DNA from: Triplophysa rosa | Lineage: Eukaryota; Chordata; Actinopteri; Cypriniformes; Nemacheilidae | NCBI RefSeq assembly: GCF_024868665.1 | Contig: NC_079890.1 | Coordinates: forward strand, 30,182,423 to 30,246,422 | Direction: 5' to 3' | Length of the DNA stretch: 64,000 bases | In this document: one piece after another, positions 32,067-45,689 of the stretch | How the letters are laid out: every line of letters starts with the position of its first letter | How positions within the stretch are numbered: the stretch's first letter is position 1 | The notes under the pieces: model-generated | Told to the model about the DNA's origin: nothing | Database searches by the model: none | Seen by the model: the letters and a program-made list of their open reading frames with translations, nothing else | Position numbers and translations under genes: made by a program

Positions 32067-33432
32067 ATAGAGACTATATATATTTCTAACAATTACAATT
32101 AACATATATTATATTAGGTTGTTTTCAACCTATGATTGGGTAAAATATGAACAAACCAACGGTTGGGTGAACCTACGCCTAGTTGTGCTAGCTAACATGC
32201 TTAGCTGTTGCAAAACAACCCAGCGTTGTTTAATTTATAAATCAATGTTTGGAACTGTCCATATTTTCAAACAACCTAGCTTTTGTGTAAGTAAAAGAGA
32301 AATATGTCATGTCTACTGTTTGCAATCCTATTGAGTTAAAAAGTATTAATTAAAGCAAACAAAAAAAGTGCATGTTTTACAAAACACATATTACATACTG
32401 CAAAAAAGTAGGACCAGATTGTTAGTATGCTATTCTAAACACGGCTGCTATATCCAAGATAACATTTGTATGTGTTGAAATATATTGATTTAGCATTCAA
32501 AACAGGATATTCAACAAATCCGCCTTATGTTGTGCAGTTTTGCATTATTGGTGGTCAGCTAAGCATCCATAATATTAGAAGAGGATTGCACTGGGTGGAG
32601 CTGAATTTGTGTTGCATTATTAGTTTTGCTTGACTTGAAATGTGGTCTCTTTATCAGTCGCTGACATCTCCCACAGTTCATGTCATAAAAATGAGGCAAT
32701 GCTGCAATCTGACATCCCCTGTCAAGAACGGAGCTGCTTTCCACTCGTATTGATGAGTCTGCAAAACAAATTGATGTAATTAATGCACAGGTTGTATGAA
32801 GAGGACATGGACATGTGTACAAACCATTCATCACTTGCTGTGCTTATTTGCTTTCAGCCCATTGAAACAGCACTTTGGCCTCGATGAGCTGAATCTTAAT
32901 GGCAACCGATTGGCCATTCTTGTGTGTGGGGGGAAACGTGACTGGATACACAAAGTCTTGTGGGTAGAAAAGTTAGAATATGAGAATATGTGTTCTCTCT
33001 CTTTTTCCATCTCCCTTTTAACCAATTAAACTTTATTGTTTGCTCTTTAAGTTAACAATGCGTTTAAATACTACACGAATGAGATAAGCAGTTAAAGAGA
33101 CAGTGTAAAGTCATAAGTGCAGAATTCAAAAAGCCTATTCTACTGTAAATTTTAATTAATTACATGATGTGACAATAGAAATGTAGATCATATTGGATGT
33201 GCCTACTTCTATGGTAGACTGCTTGTTTTGTATTTTTAAGTTTTAAAGCAATTTTCTCAGATAACATTCAATTAAGTATTAAGATATTAGCATTACAATT
33301 TGGGCAAAACATCTGAATTTCCGTAATAGAAAAGAAATCTGACATTTTGTACCAATAAGATGGCATGTTCAATGTCAAAAGGTCTAAAAATTGCAGAATC
33401 TTAAATATGCTTTGTCCTTTACATATCTTTGT
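32067..33432. other. Intergenic DNA, no gene seen
   Basis: AT-rich. A short fish-type repeat with the GGTTGTTTTCAACC palindrome and CAACCCAGCGTTG steps occurs at 32115-32230. The small open frames on both strands are not supported by any motif. Confidence 0.45.
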
Positions 33433-33811
33433 TTAAAGGTGCTGTGTGTAATTTTTTCGAGGATCTACTGACAAAAATGCTATATAATATACATGACTAG
33501 GTCTTCAGAGGTGTATAAAGACCTTACATAATAAAGCGTTATGTTTTTATTACCTCAGAATTAGTTATTTCTATCTACATACATACACCCCTTGAATGGA
33601 ATTCGCCATGTTGTTTCTACGCTCTACAGAATGTGTTTCGTAAGTACATTATCTCCTTTGGTAAAGAAGCGAAAACGTCACAACAACATATTTTTTTCTG
33701 TGTCAGCCACCATAGTGCTTCGAAAGTTATAGGAGAGGGGGAGTAAATCGTTGGTTGCAATTCGCAACCTCCTAGCTGGATGCCGCTAAATTTTAGACAC
33801 TCGACTTTTAA
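33433..33811. mobile_element. TTAA-flanked MITE, AGGTGCTGTGTGTAATTT family
   Basis: The left end is TTAA plus AGGTGCTGTGTGTAATTT (33437). The right end is the diverged inverse, AAATTTTAGACACTCGACTT plus TTAA (33808-33811). The body is 371 bp. It belongs to the same broad group as the elements at 1861 and 15079. Confidence 0.7.
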
Positions 33812-36800
33812 CCTGTTCCAAAATCCTAAAACTCTGTTTCAAGCTGGATATTTAAGCGCCAAGGAAAATAAGTACTATGACATGGGCCATAAACCTAGCC
33901 GTTAACTTAAGACTGTCTTAACAACTATTGAAATTAGGACTAATCCGACTTTTCATATTTCAACTAAACCAATTCACCTTTTAATGTAACGGATTTGAAG
34001 AAGTTATGAACAGTCTTGAAGAATAAATTAGGTGACTAACTTGTAAGACTAGTCTAAGCAGTTTATGCAGCCGGCCCATTGTCTCTATATAAAGTCCACG
34101 CTCACAGGTGCGTTTAACCCCTGCATTAGCTATAGGGATGGGCATTTTTAAATAGTTTTACCTTCGAATATTTGAGCTAAAAAAAATGAATATTCGTTTA
34201 TTTAAATTAAGCTAATAAAGACTTAATTTTTTACGTTTTTATTTAGTCACAATTTCACATCAAGCTTATAATTATCTTTAAATATTTAGAACACATTAAT
34301 ATTATATACTGTATATAGGTTTTTTAATGATTAAAAAATTAGCAACGTTGGAAAAAAAGAAAAAATAGAAAAATACATAAAAACTGCATTTAAACCTGCT
34401 CATGACGACAGTGTTCGTCAGCCACCACCGAAGACTAATTTTGACCCAGGAAAAACCACAGTAAAAGATGAGAATGAGGATTTATTTAGTGTTACTTCCT
34501 GACCAAATAAAACAAATTGACATCCCCTTATACAATGATGTGTAGAATCAGCCCAGGTACCAGGAACTCCAATAAAGTCCTTTTGTTTTTCTTTGCTAAT
34601 AAGGACCTAATCAGATATCCAATAATAGTTTGATTTACCCTAAATTAGTGTGAATACCATTCTAAACAACAAATAATGAAAGCATTGAATGCTGTGTGTT
34701 GAGTCATTTTCCTATGCAGAAACATGGAGAGTGCAAACAGACCTAGCATTCCCATGGGGTCCCGAAGTGCTGGTGTAGCATGGAATATTTCTGATGTGTT
34801 AAAGGCTTTTGAGAGACCACGGTTGACAAGGTTGTATTTAAGTGAGTGAGAGCAAAAAACAAAGGGAGGGAATGAATCTTCTAGTGAATGACTAATTGAA
34901 AACATAAATGTCAAAGGAGAAAGCAGCAGAATGGGGTGGTGTGGCTATGACAGGATTAGGAATGCCAATTTTTATGATATGTTTGTTTTATTCAGACTCC
35001 TCTACACACAAATAAAGGTGAGCTGGAGAATGCATCATGGTGATGAGGTGTGTTTTTGTGTTTCTGCAAATGTCTATTTAGGAGCGCACTTAAAACATTC
35101 AAAAACTGTTACACCCAAATTCCTGATCACAATTGTACCAGCACTTAGAAATGTAGTAAATAAACAGGTAGGACGATTTTATAGAGCAAAAATGACGCAA
35201 TATGTATGTGCGCAAACTGCGGAGGGCCGGTAGGACAAGGGTAGGCCTTTATGAAATGTGTCTGAAATGTCAGGACACCGGAAGTAAAGGTAAACAATTA
35301 CTAAAATGTAAGCATAGAGAACTGCAACCCCCCTTTTACTTCCTTTCTTAATTTTCTTTTAAAGCACATTTAAATAAATTCTCTGCCATCTGTAACCATA
35401 CAAGATCTAGATTTACAGATTTGCATTTGCCATCTTGCATGTACAGCCTTTAAACCCCATACAAAACACTCTTATTTACTTACTTATTTACTGTTATTTA
35501 CACAGACAATCGCCAGTAGACACACTCATGTCATTGACAATTAGCTACGCGTCTCAAGAGCAAGCATCCTGATTTGTTTTCCATGACACCCAGCATGAAC
35601 AATAAACAACAGCCACTTTCTTACCAAGTGCGGCAAATTCCACTGCTTGAAATTGTCGTCACCATAATCATAACTTGAAAAGTTGTTGTTGGGATTAAAT
35701 CCGATGCAGATCGAAGTATTCTTCAAAGTGATTAATTTATTTCCGACCACGTCATCCCAATGCAGCCTGGTTTTAATGTTAACAGAAAACAAATCAGTAG
35801 CAGCATACACTGATCTGAAGTTATGAAAAAGGCCCAAGTGTAGCCTATGATTTCATGGGTGCAGTACAGAGTAAGGTTAACAACATCAAAGACATAAAAA
35901 AAAAGTTTACTATACTGTTCTCTCTTTTAGTATTTTTATGTCATACGCTGATCGGTCTGCGCAGAACCGCAAGAAGTCAAAATATCTCTTTGCACACCAA
36001 AGCGGATTTTGGGCATGTATTGCATAACTTTTCGCACGTTCCGTGCAGATTTGGAGATGCATGAATGTCAACAAATTGTTGTAGACTACGACATATTGTG
36101 TTAATTGTCTTTTTAATGATTACTGTGACGAGCAAAAAAGGAAAATAATATAATAGCCTATAATATAATACAATACAATACAATAGCCTACAATAACATT
36201 TATAAATAATAAAGTGATGTGCATAAATGCCAGTTAATGTTTATCTGTTTTGTGCAGGAGGCTTGGCAAAAAAATAATAATACACAACACACACAACGTT
36301 TATTGAGTGAAGGCACATGAGAATGGCTACAAAATAATAGAGGATTAACAAATTATTGACAAACTGATAATTGATTTCAGGTCGAGAAGCACAGAACGGA
36401 AACTGTCCTGACAGCAGAGCTTCTTTGTGTGAACACTGCAGAGTCATCACAGACTTAAAATCATCTCAATAAATTTAATACACAGTATTATATTTCGTCT
36501 TCAATGACTTGCTGTGTCTAGTATGTCACAACTCAATAGGAAGTGAATTATTGAACAGTACGGACCTCATGTTTCAGTTTCATAAGGAAGATTCTGTTGG
36601 AGCCCAGAGGCTTTGGATGGCCAGTGGTGTCGATACGGAGGAGGGCATATAACAGCAGATGATAGACTGCTGACCTTTTAGACTCATCAAAACGCCGATG
36701 CAGATGACAAATAAACCTTTAAGTTGGATAGAAGTGCTGACGGTGAGCAATATACACTTTTCTCTTTGTCTCTATTTCTCTCTCACTCTCAGTCTTCCTG

Positions 36801-36903
36801 CATCTGTTGTCAGATTCACACAAGCGGATAAAGTTTGAATGTTAAATTACGTCTTAAGCAGTCAGCATAATGGATCAGGAAAAGAACAGTTCAGTCTCAC
36901 GCA
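33812..36903. other. Intergenic DNA, no gene seen
   Basis: A possible hAT tip TAGGGATGGGCATTTTT lies near 34134 without a partner. An (AATAC)n-like tract lies at 36150-36185. Nothing else is recognisable. Confidence 0.4.
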
Positions 36904-36911
36904 GGTGTAAC

Positions 36912-38007
36912 CAGAGCCGTCATACGGACTGTGCCAGGTGTTCGACCACACAGGGCCTCGTGCCCCACCTGAAAAAAATCATTTTAGTGTTTTTTTTTTG
37001 TTTCTCACCCAGCAAAATAAACTTTCATGTGTCTTCCTCTATCTATAATTTCATAACACATGAAAAAATGTATAACATTGTATTATTAATTTCGATATGT
37101 CCTTATGTACGTGCTCGCTCCATGGCGTGCTCGTTCTATGTACGTAGCTCACTGTGAGGAAGAATAAAAATGTCGGCTGCAGCACGAGAGCGTGATCGAT
37201 TCCGTCGACACGAGTCAGGGGGTGAAAAAAAGGAAAAGAAAGAAGAGTTTCAGAAAAAAACTAAGAGGATCATTCGATGAATTTGTGAAAGCTAACGTTA
37301 GCCACCACGAAGATGCTACGATCAACATTTCTACTGTTGCTACCGTCGAGCCGCGAGAAGACATAGATTCAGGGTGAGTAATAAGTGTTTGTTGAAAACA
37401 TTTAACGTTATAAAAAAGGTTTGACATTTTTTGTTAAATTGAACCACGCATTTTTTTTCTTAAAACTTGTTAGGAACTGCCGCAGTTTTGCTGTCTAGAA
37501 AGGTTTTAAAGTAAAAATAAAACTGTCAACAAATGTCATTTTGTCAATGTCAAATGTTTGAACATCTAAATAATATAAATGAATATAGCCTAAATATTGA
37601 ATTGTTCAGTGAGTTGTGAGGAATTGAATCACACTTCAACATGTCAAAATAAAGTCATTATTGACGCGAAGGCATTACTGGTCAGATAAGAGCCCGTGGT
37701 TATCTCTCCCCCATCTGGATACATCAAATGGATGTGTACAGTAAAGGTTTACCCTCTTTAATCTAATGCTCTTAAATTGATGCAAACTTTTTGCTGAAAT
37801 ATCCACAGCATTAACAGCAAAGAGCACGGATTCTGTCCATCAGATGCGTGTGAGAGTTGCGATCGTTGGAATAGCGATAAACTCACTGCAAGTTTTTTTT
37901 TTTTTAGAAAATCATCATGAAACTTCCGCAAAAACCATTCTCTCCTCCACAGGGGCCTCGCACAGCAAGTTCGCACAGGGCCTGGCACCCCCCTTGCGAC
38001 GGCCCTG
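36912..38007 (+). mobile_element. Non-autonomous hAT element, TSD GGTGTAAC
   Basis: The left end CAGAGCCGTCATACGG and right end CCCTTGCGACGGCCCTG are imperfect inverted copies. The duplication GGTGTAAC is exact (36904-36911 and 38008-38015). The element is 1096 bp and keeps an exon-like coding piece at 37170-37375 but no catalytic domain, so it would need a transposase supplied in trans. Confidence 0.95.
37170..37375 (+). pseudogene. 5' exon of a hAT-type transposase, frameshifted
   Basis: The ATG at 37170 opens MSAAARERDRFRRHESGGEK, followed by a Lys-rich stretch. After an A-run near 37255 the good frame moves and reads KKLRGSFDEFVKANVSHHED, ending EPREDIDSG at a GTGAGT donor (37376). The HESGGEK..KKK pattern is one I associate with the first exon of fish hAT transposases upstream of a zinc-finger domain. 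One small indel separates the two halves. Confidence 0.55.
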
Positions 38008-38479
38008 GGTGTAACCCCAATCCTATTGAGTAACTGATGAAGCCCCTAAAGCAAACATTCAACCCCAGTAAATGAGACATCTTGTGATGATTTACTCACC
38101 CACAAAATTTGATTTTTTTTCATTTAACCCTAGTTCCAGAGGGACTGACCCAGTAATTATTATAAGTCACTTTAATCAAAAAGCACAAACTAAATAATCA
38201 TATGCCTCTTTTATAAGAAGAATCATCACTGTAACTTCTAGCTGAAGGGCTTCCATTAATAGATGAATCTGATTATGTAAATCATTATTGTTTTGAGTCA
38301 GTTAAGAAAAGAATGAAAAGTGTAAAATGAATGCAGTAAATACTAAAGCAGAGTGAATTTTTGTTCTTTAAATCCAAATTACACTGTAATTTTTGTTCTT
38401 TAAAAAAAACACTGTCTGTCTTTATAGGGTTTTGTATCCCGTTCATGTGTTCAGTTTCATTAAAGAATAGCATCTTTCT

Positions 38480-38620
38480 CAGTGCAATTTAATATAACAA
38501 TTCAGTATATTCATATATATAATATAACATATAATATCATATAATATATAACAATTCAGTATAATTTAATATATGTATTCAGTAATTCAATTTAATATAA
38601 CAATTCAGTATTTGATTAAA
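38480..38620 (+). repeat. Degenerate AT-rich tandem repeat
   Basis: ATAACAATTCAGTAT occurs about three times (near 38494, 38547 and 38597) with AT-rich filler between. Confidence 0.7.
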
Positions 38621-40969
38621 TGTAATTTATTAAAAATGGAAATGACTGACTAAAAATGTAAAAAACCAACACTGGTCTGAATGTGTGACATTAGTTAAGG
38701 CTAATCATTTACAAATCTGCGCTAAAGAATCGCTAAATGTAATACTTTATAGATTCAAAATGAAAATGGATCATTATTAGGATGGGTGTACACAACCTTT
38801 GCTGTTTATTGTGGCATGTTGTGATGCAGTGTTTTCTGCTACCTTCCATTTTGTTTTTCTGTTTCGATCCTAAAGTAGGGTGTTCTATTTATGAGGCATT
38901 GCAAGACCTTGTATCACCTCACATTCCTCTTGTTTATTTTATTGCATGTTTGTTATTCCTGTATGTGTGTGTGTCCCTATTTGGGATGTGCAGTAGTGCT
39001 AACACAAGGGAAAGTAGGGAGGGAGCTGTCAACATCCATGTTTATTTAGACACTTATGTATTTGAGTGTGTGTTTGTCAGAGTAAATGTTGTAAGGTTGT
39101 GTGTCTGTATGTGCGTGTGGATTATATATGACAGCCAAATAGAATCTATAAGAAACTTATATATTGTTTGGCTCAACAAAATGAGTATATTTCAAGTTTG
39201 GATGCTTTTCTGCAACTGACATGTTGCCAGCCCTGATTGACATTGAAATCGTGATCTCACAGTAAATTCAGGGCCGGAATGTAACTATTGAGACCAACAC
39301 CAAAAAGGTTGAGGAATAAATCCTGTCGCTCGAGGCAGTCAGTGTTAAATAAGTTTTGTTATTATTGAACTGGGTTTTTGTAGTGTGGTATGCCAGAGAA
39401 AAATGTTGCTCTTTCATAATTTAACAGACAGATAATTTGGTTTTCTAAGAATTTGATGAGAACTGTTGGAGTTGATATTGAAATCACTGCCTTTTTATTG
39501 CAGACTGGATATGTTGGCAAATCTAAGCACGGATAGACCTTTATGTCTCCGATAAAGCTTTAGAAGAAATCGACTATATTAAGGAAAAAATATGAATTCA
39601 GACTGATGTTAAGGAAATAGTCATGTTGATTCACTACATGATTCTCACTCATAAAAGGGTTTGAGGTAAGAATAATTCGTATTTAGAATTAAGCATTGTT
39701 TAGTACTACATGGAAAGCCATACAAAAAGGAAAGTATTTTCAAAGTGGCCTAAAAATGGAGCTGGAAATAATTATGGGTTATATAAAACTATGAGTTCCC
39801 CTGGTGCACTTATTATCCTATGAATCTCTTGCATTAAGTGTAAATATGTGCATGTTTCCATTTACAGTATGTGAGTGCACTGCATATGTCTGATTATTGC
39901 TTGGAAAACAGTAAGTGTCTGTAAATCACATGGCTGATTTACCAACGACAACCCAATGAACTTTTCCCATTCAATGTGTTAGCAGAAGTGTAAGTAGAGG
40001 GAGAATGTGCGTTTGAGAGCAGAAGGCAAACTTCACTCGAGACCAACACTTAACTAAAGGAACAAACAAGAGACAAACACAACTGAGATTAAAGGGCAGA
40101 TTAGGAACAACGAAAGACATCAGACCAAATACATATATACTGTAGTACAGTGAAGTGTCCAGTATTGCTAAATTCCATTTAATTTCCTTATCTTTAGGAA
40201 ATAATACATATGACAGATTGAATGAATGAAATGTATAGATTTTTACAAAACAGCATTATTTTAGCTCTCGCATTTAATTATTTTTGTCTTTTCTGAAGGC
40301 TGTCTAGAAACACTGCGTTTTTAACATTTGGCATAATATTGCTGATGGCAATTTTGAAAGTCTACTTAAGATCAAGAGTTATCATGTCAATCCACAGCCC
40401 ACACAGTTCATTGCTCAGTATGTTGTTTGTTTCTCAGTGTGTGTCTGCATGTGTTTGTGTGTTTGTGTGCCGCTCGCATCTGTTCGCTTCCGCATCGCTT
40501 CTGGGAATCGAGAGCGCTCATATTATCAGCTTTATGGCTCTCTGAAATCCCCAATCAGCCAGATCCAGAGCCCCTTGAATTAATTGATCCCTATATCGAA
40601 TCCCGTGGTGTAATTAAGGGGATAAAGTGGTAAGAGGCAGTCAGTCTAAGCCCTGTTCCCTTAAGACCATTCATCTCTGCAACCCATCACCACACACGCA
40701 CACATGCTGCATTATTCATAACCGCTTTACATGGCCATACATTTGCACGCTTTATAGAGATGCCTTTAGATGCAGGAGGGGATGTTTTGAAACATTCAGA
40801 TTGGGGTGTTATTTTGTATGCCGTTTAACCCTAGTCAGTATTTATTGTTGCTCTTTGTGCGGGGTGGGGACACCACTTTTCAAAGCTACTGAATGAAGAA
40901 TAACAGCTTTCTCCACGATGTGTGTGTAGGAAATGCTAGTTAGGGAAATAAATGGATTGTGCAATGGAT

Positions 40970-41000
40970 CGTTCTTTATCTTTTATTAAGATAAAGAACG
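40970..41000. repeat. Perfect 13-bp stem hairpin
   Basis: CGTTCTTTATCTT, loop TTATT, AAGATAAAGAACG. It stands alone, with no poly-T tail or open frame nearby. It is too short for a typical microRNA precursor. Confidence 0.85.
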
Positions 41001-42459
41001 AGTTTTGTTTGTTGGACAGAGTTGTAACGTCGGTGTTTCTGTGTAAGTAAATGGTTCCTGTATTGTTATGGTATGGCAAAGCTTCTTGCTCAGCTCATTG
41101 CACTTTATCAAATGCATTATGAAACCTGCAGGTATTGTTCACCTAATGTGTTCAGACATCCTGCTCATTTGACACACAGGACCACTTCGTGTATATTTTT
41201 TAAATTGTTTAACAGGTAAGTGTGCATTTTCAGAGTGATTTTTGTGTTACCTGGCTATATGGTAGAGTCCAAGCACGTTCCCTTCTTGAGATTCAGCAAC
41301 ACTCTCGAGTCTCTTAAGCTCAGCTGTATAGCTTGGGATCAAACTGTGGACTGAATTCATCATATTTCCCCCCACACAAACATGCGGAGAGCGAGAGTGA
41401 GAAAACGCATGACATTTGGAATTCCATCTTCACATCAAATTGCCAGCAAGGTCAGGCTGTGTATATCACTTATATATATATACTGCGGCATTGAAAACGT
41501 TCTCCAAACCTTGACTAAATGCTTAATGTAGCCAATCTCATTTGATCCCCCGTTGGACAAACTGTGAGTAAATGCCCAAGAGCTCCAATGACTACCGACA
41601 TAAGGCGTTATTATAAAATAGCACATTTCAGATGCTTCGCTGATGGTGATCTGGATACATAGATGTGCCTACTGCCACCATGTCAAAGTAACTGCCACTT
41701 CGGAACTGAGAGATGGTTGCCCACCCGTTGTTCTGTTTCATTATAATTGAAAGACAACACCCTCAGTAGGGATGGGTATAAGACAGTGTAAGTGTACTGC
41801 AAACTAGTCCACTTGTGTTTTTATCATTTTGATGGTGTATAGAATATTTCTTAACACTATCTTGACACAGTCTGCTGTTTATGATACCATTGTGAGTTAC
41901 AACTATGCTTTCTTCTATTTATTATCTGATGCAGTGAAAAAATATACAAGGGGTCCAAAGTTCTGAAACCACTGGTGAAATTATTTATGTTTGTAAAAAG
42001 TTTATTTGAAGAGTTAATTTGCAAAAACAGATAACTCATTTTTTAACAATTTTAAAAAATCATGTTTTTTTTATTGTGCATTCCAATTAATATCAATCAA
42101 ACGGCAGTTGGCTTGTTTTATATGAAGTAATAATAACTAAAAAAATAAAGCTAACTTACGCAATAACAACAAAAAATGTGAGCTATCTTTTTTCTAATTA
42201 AATGTTTTAATTTCATAGTATTTGGTATGTTATTGTATTGGTTTAATGAGAGCAAGCACTCAAGCTGACATGGACTTCACAGGTTTGTTTATTTAATTAT
42301 GCATCTAATTATAAAATCATCTATTAAATATTTCTAAATCTTTTTAAAACGTTGTTGTTTTAAAATATTTCGTTTGTGTCCAGGTTTTAAATCAGACTTT
42401 TAGACCCAATGTACATTATACTAAAAAACATAAAAAACAAATTGTCCCTGAACTTGCTG

Positions 42460-42540
42460 ACATTTACATTTATATTTATTCATTTGGCAGACGCTTTTAT
42501 CCAAAGCAACTTACAAGTAGGAGAGCGTATAAAGCATATA
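42460..42540 (+). repeat. Common teleost interspersed repeat fragment
   Basis: Contains CATTTGGCAGACGCTTTTAT followed by CCAAAGCAACTTACAAGTAG, a block I know from many teleost genomes. Its class is not certain, so it is left unassigned. Confidence 0.65.
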
Positions 42541-44299
42541 AATGCTGACATAGTGTAGCAACTAATCCATATGTGGTCAGTTTCAGGATTCTTTCCATGT
42601 CTGCTAATCTGTCAGCGGAGAAATGAGTTCACGTTGACCTTGACTTGAAGCAGAGAGTGAACCTCCCTGTTACACACTCTCAGGGTTAAATCAGGGTTTC
42701 TATGTTGTCCGTCATATGATGCGATAAGTGGGAAGGAAGAGGTTACAGACATCAATTCGGAGGTCCAGAACTTCAACTCCATGACACTGCATAAATACAT
42801 GACATGAAACGGCATTATAGCCAGTGGGTATAAATACAAAAATAATAAATACCACTATTGTTTAAACAAATATTAACTTTGATCTGCACCACAAAAACAC
42901 ATACTGTACACTTTTCAAACCCTTCACTGATGACTGTTTTTTAGCTGTGACAGTCAACAGACAGAGAAAACAAGCTTTTAAGAGCTGAAAATTGTCACTG
43001 GCAAAACATGTTCTGTAGTATAATACAATGTTTGTAATTTAGTGGTGTTTAGGTTTTATTTTGACAAAATATGAATTTTACTTTTTTTGGCAGCAGAATA
43101 CAGTACAGTACCAGTGGGGCTAACTGCCCCCTACACCTTTTTATTGTATTTAATGTAGATGTGTGTGTTGTTTTAAAACCTACAGTAGATTTTGCACAGT
43201 ACAGCTCCAATATTAGTCTGCAGCTGGATTATTAAACTGCAACTCTCTGAAATCATGAAAATGTAGCATTCCGATTTCTGGAAAAGAAATGCAAGGCTCT
43301 ATTAGGAATATATTTTGATGTAATGGAGTCTTTTGAGTATGTAATATGTATGTCAAGTATGCCTTCTTTTGAATACTCTTCTTCAAATGCAACATTACAT
43401 ACCTCAATAATATTACTGCTGTACTACAAATAAATGGTAATAGAACATACAATTACATATTTCAATTATGTGAAAAGTTATTGCAGGATTTTCTCATCAG
43501 GGCTGTTGGATCTTCCGCAGCACTTGAAATGGTGATTTAATTTCTTCACTTCATACTGAAAGGGAGAAAATTTAGGACACACAAATACCAAAAAAAATCA
43601 ATTTTACAAAGTGCTAACAGCCTTTGATTGAATTTCCCTGGCATAGAGAGAAGAATATTAGAAAATCATAAATCAGGTAAACATATCGCTGCATTGACCG
43701 GGCATGGGCTGTACCCGTATGTTTTGGTATATAATTCTTGATCAGTGGCTGACAAAGGCAGAGTTAAATATGACAGGGAAATTCATTTCAAAAAACCATC
43801 TTGAGCAGAACAGCGGCGAGAGCTGATCAATGATGTTATTAATTACCCTAGCTGTGTATCGACTCTCTCGCGCTCTATATCTGGATCTCCATTTCTTTTC
43901 ATTTGGCCCTTTTACCACAACCTAAAATCTGATCTCGATGAAGATATATCGGACGCTATTGACAGGTTATGGGGGACAATCGTTTTTACACACTGCATCA
44001 AACTCTGCAGTCCCATTTTCTCTTTAGGTAATGATCTCTTTTAGAACGAACGGCTAATCACAGTTTTAGCCAAATTTCGAGGCAAGAAGAGAAGGCAATC
44101 CCACAATGCACTGCAACAATAGTACGGAATCAATCAAAATATATAGTTGCACACTACTGTATACAGTTTGTATATAGTTGATAAATATAGTGTCCTGTGC
44201 TCTTTTTACTACTTATAAAGTGACTGTCTATATCAAGTGGTCCAAAGAAGTCTTTTATAATGGTTCATGTCAGTTAGGATGCTTCCGTAAAAGGCACAT
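42541..44299. other. Intergenic DNA, possible conserved noncoding block
   Basis: No gene or repeat ends. The segment 43800-44035 (GTGTATCGACTCTCTCGCGC, AGATATATCGGACGCTATTG) has balanced composition and no repeat character; it may be a conserved noncoding element. This is inference only. Confidence 0.3.
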
Positions 44300-44307
44300 G
44301 TCTAGAC

Positions 44308-45681
44308 CAGAGCTTGCGCTACACTTTTTCATTGTCCGTCATTTTGACAGACAGGCTCGTAAAAAATCTGTCATAATCTATTTTTACCCGTCACTATGGT
44401 GCAAGTTGATGTTACGTGCTAATTAGCATGTTTGTGACATCATCGCTATGTGTACATGCGTTTACTCTCTGAACTTACTGAACTGAATACCCAATAAAGT
44501 TGAAGTCGTTTAATGTTTCTGTTGTCTCTGACATAAAATAATAATTACAGACACATGTTTATAATCAATTGTTCAGTCAGTAACAATGACAGGTGCTTTA
44601 GATGCATTGCAGAATCAGATCCAGAAACAACGCTTCAAACAACGTTATCGTTGTGTTATTATGAAAAGTGTTAAAAGATTTTCAGTTCATTTTGCAACTA
44701 TGGCGAAACAAATTAGACGGTGGTGAGCCGTCATAATCTTATGCCTTGTTTATACATGCGCCTCGCTCTGCACCACGAGTCTCCGCTGATCCCGCCAGGG
44801 GCGTAGCCAGAACTTTTTTTTAGAGGTGGCCAGGTAAGACCCAGTGATCTTATTAGGGAGACCAAAAAATCCTTACAGACAGAAATTCTTAAACTTCTAC
44901 TGTAATTTACACCAATTCTTCATTACACATAGTTTGCTGGTCAAAACATACACAAAGAATGTAAAGCAAACAATTTATTCGCAATGCTTTCATGTGCCAA
45001 CATTATTTTAAAATAGCTATCATTTGCAGTAAGTTAGCATTTTGTATAGAAAATAAACATTGCAGTACCCCAACTTAAACTTTAAAATGTAATTAATGAA
45101 TGGAATCCAGTTAAACAAGTCTGATTTTACTGACCTGATCCTTCTGCTCGCGATGAACTTCCATGGTACACAGACAGTATACTGTCACGAAGCGGTTAGC
45201 AGCTGTTCAGCTATAGCGCTCAGTGTTTGCGTCGGCGTATGACATCATATTAAAGCGAGAGTAATGTTCTCACGTTACTTTCAGTGTATAGGCTACATGA
45301 TCTGCGCAGCACTCCGTAAACTCCGACACACATCTTAAAACTGCTTCGCACAACAGAGGTGGCCAGACAGGTGGCCATCCATCGTTCAGGGGTAGCTGTG
45401 GCCACCCATGGCCACCATGTAGCTACACCCCTGGATCCCGCGTGGGTTTTCCTGAATGGGCAAGGCGTTTATGAGTAATGAATGGGAAACATGCGCCCTT
45501 TCCCCCGGTCACGTACGATCACATTCTGATGAAAGGAAATGATCGGATGCTACCAGCTTGACATAAAGGGGAATTACAAATTGCCCTCATTGTAATCCGT
45601 CAAAATGACAGACGGCCTTCAGATTTTTCCGTCACTGGTAAAAAAAATCTGAAGGAGAATTTTCGGTTAACGCGACCTCTG
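44308..45681. mobile_element. hAT-type element, TSD GTCTAGAC, with nested hAT
   Basis: The left tip is CAGAGCTTGCGCTA and the right tip is TTAACGCGACCTCTG (inverse CAGAGGTCGCGTTAA). Exact GTCTAGAC copies lie at 44300-44307 and 45682-45689. Near each end is a matching subterminal block with GTCATTTTGACAGAC (44338) or CGTCAAAATGACAGAC (45599), inverted. Removing the inner element and one of its target copies leaves about 730 bp. Confidence 0.93.
44796..45433. mobile_element. Inner hAT element, TSD GATCCCGC
   Basis: The left tip is CAGGGGCGTAGCCAG and the right tip is GTAGCTACACCCCTG (inverse CAGGGGTGTAGCTAC). Exact GATCCCGC copies lie at 44788-44795 and 45434-45441. It is 638 bp, non-coding, and inserted into the element at 44308. 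Confidence 0.95.
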
Positions 45682-45689
45682 GTCTAGAC

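Larger units (their letters stand above)
38016..42459. other. Intergenic DNA, no gene seen
   Basis: AT-rich unique-looking sequence. It includes a degenerate AT repeat at 38480-38620 (TTTAATATAACAATTCAGTA recurs), GT-rich stretches near 38960-39120 and 40435-40475, and a perfect 13-bp hairpin at 40970-41000. No coding evidence. Confidence 0.4.

Noticed and set aside
31571..32070. Target duplication ATAGTGAC/ATAGAGAC around the MITE
   Set aside because: One mismatch and a 4-bp offset from the natural tip; too weak to call.
37192..37377. A frame starting at GTG 37192 as a stand-alone gene
   Set aside because: GTG is not a normal start in vertebrate nuclear genes; the frame is the downstream half of a frameshifted hAT exon opening at ATG 37170.
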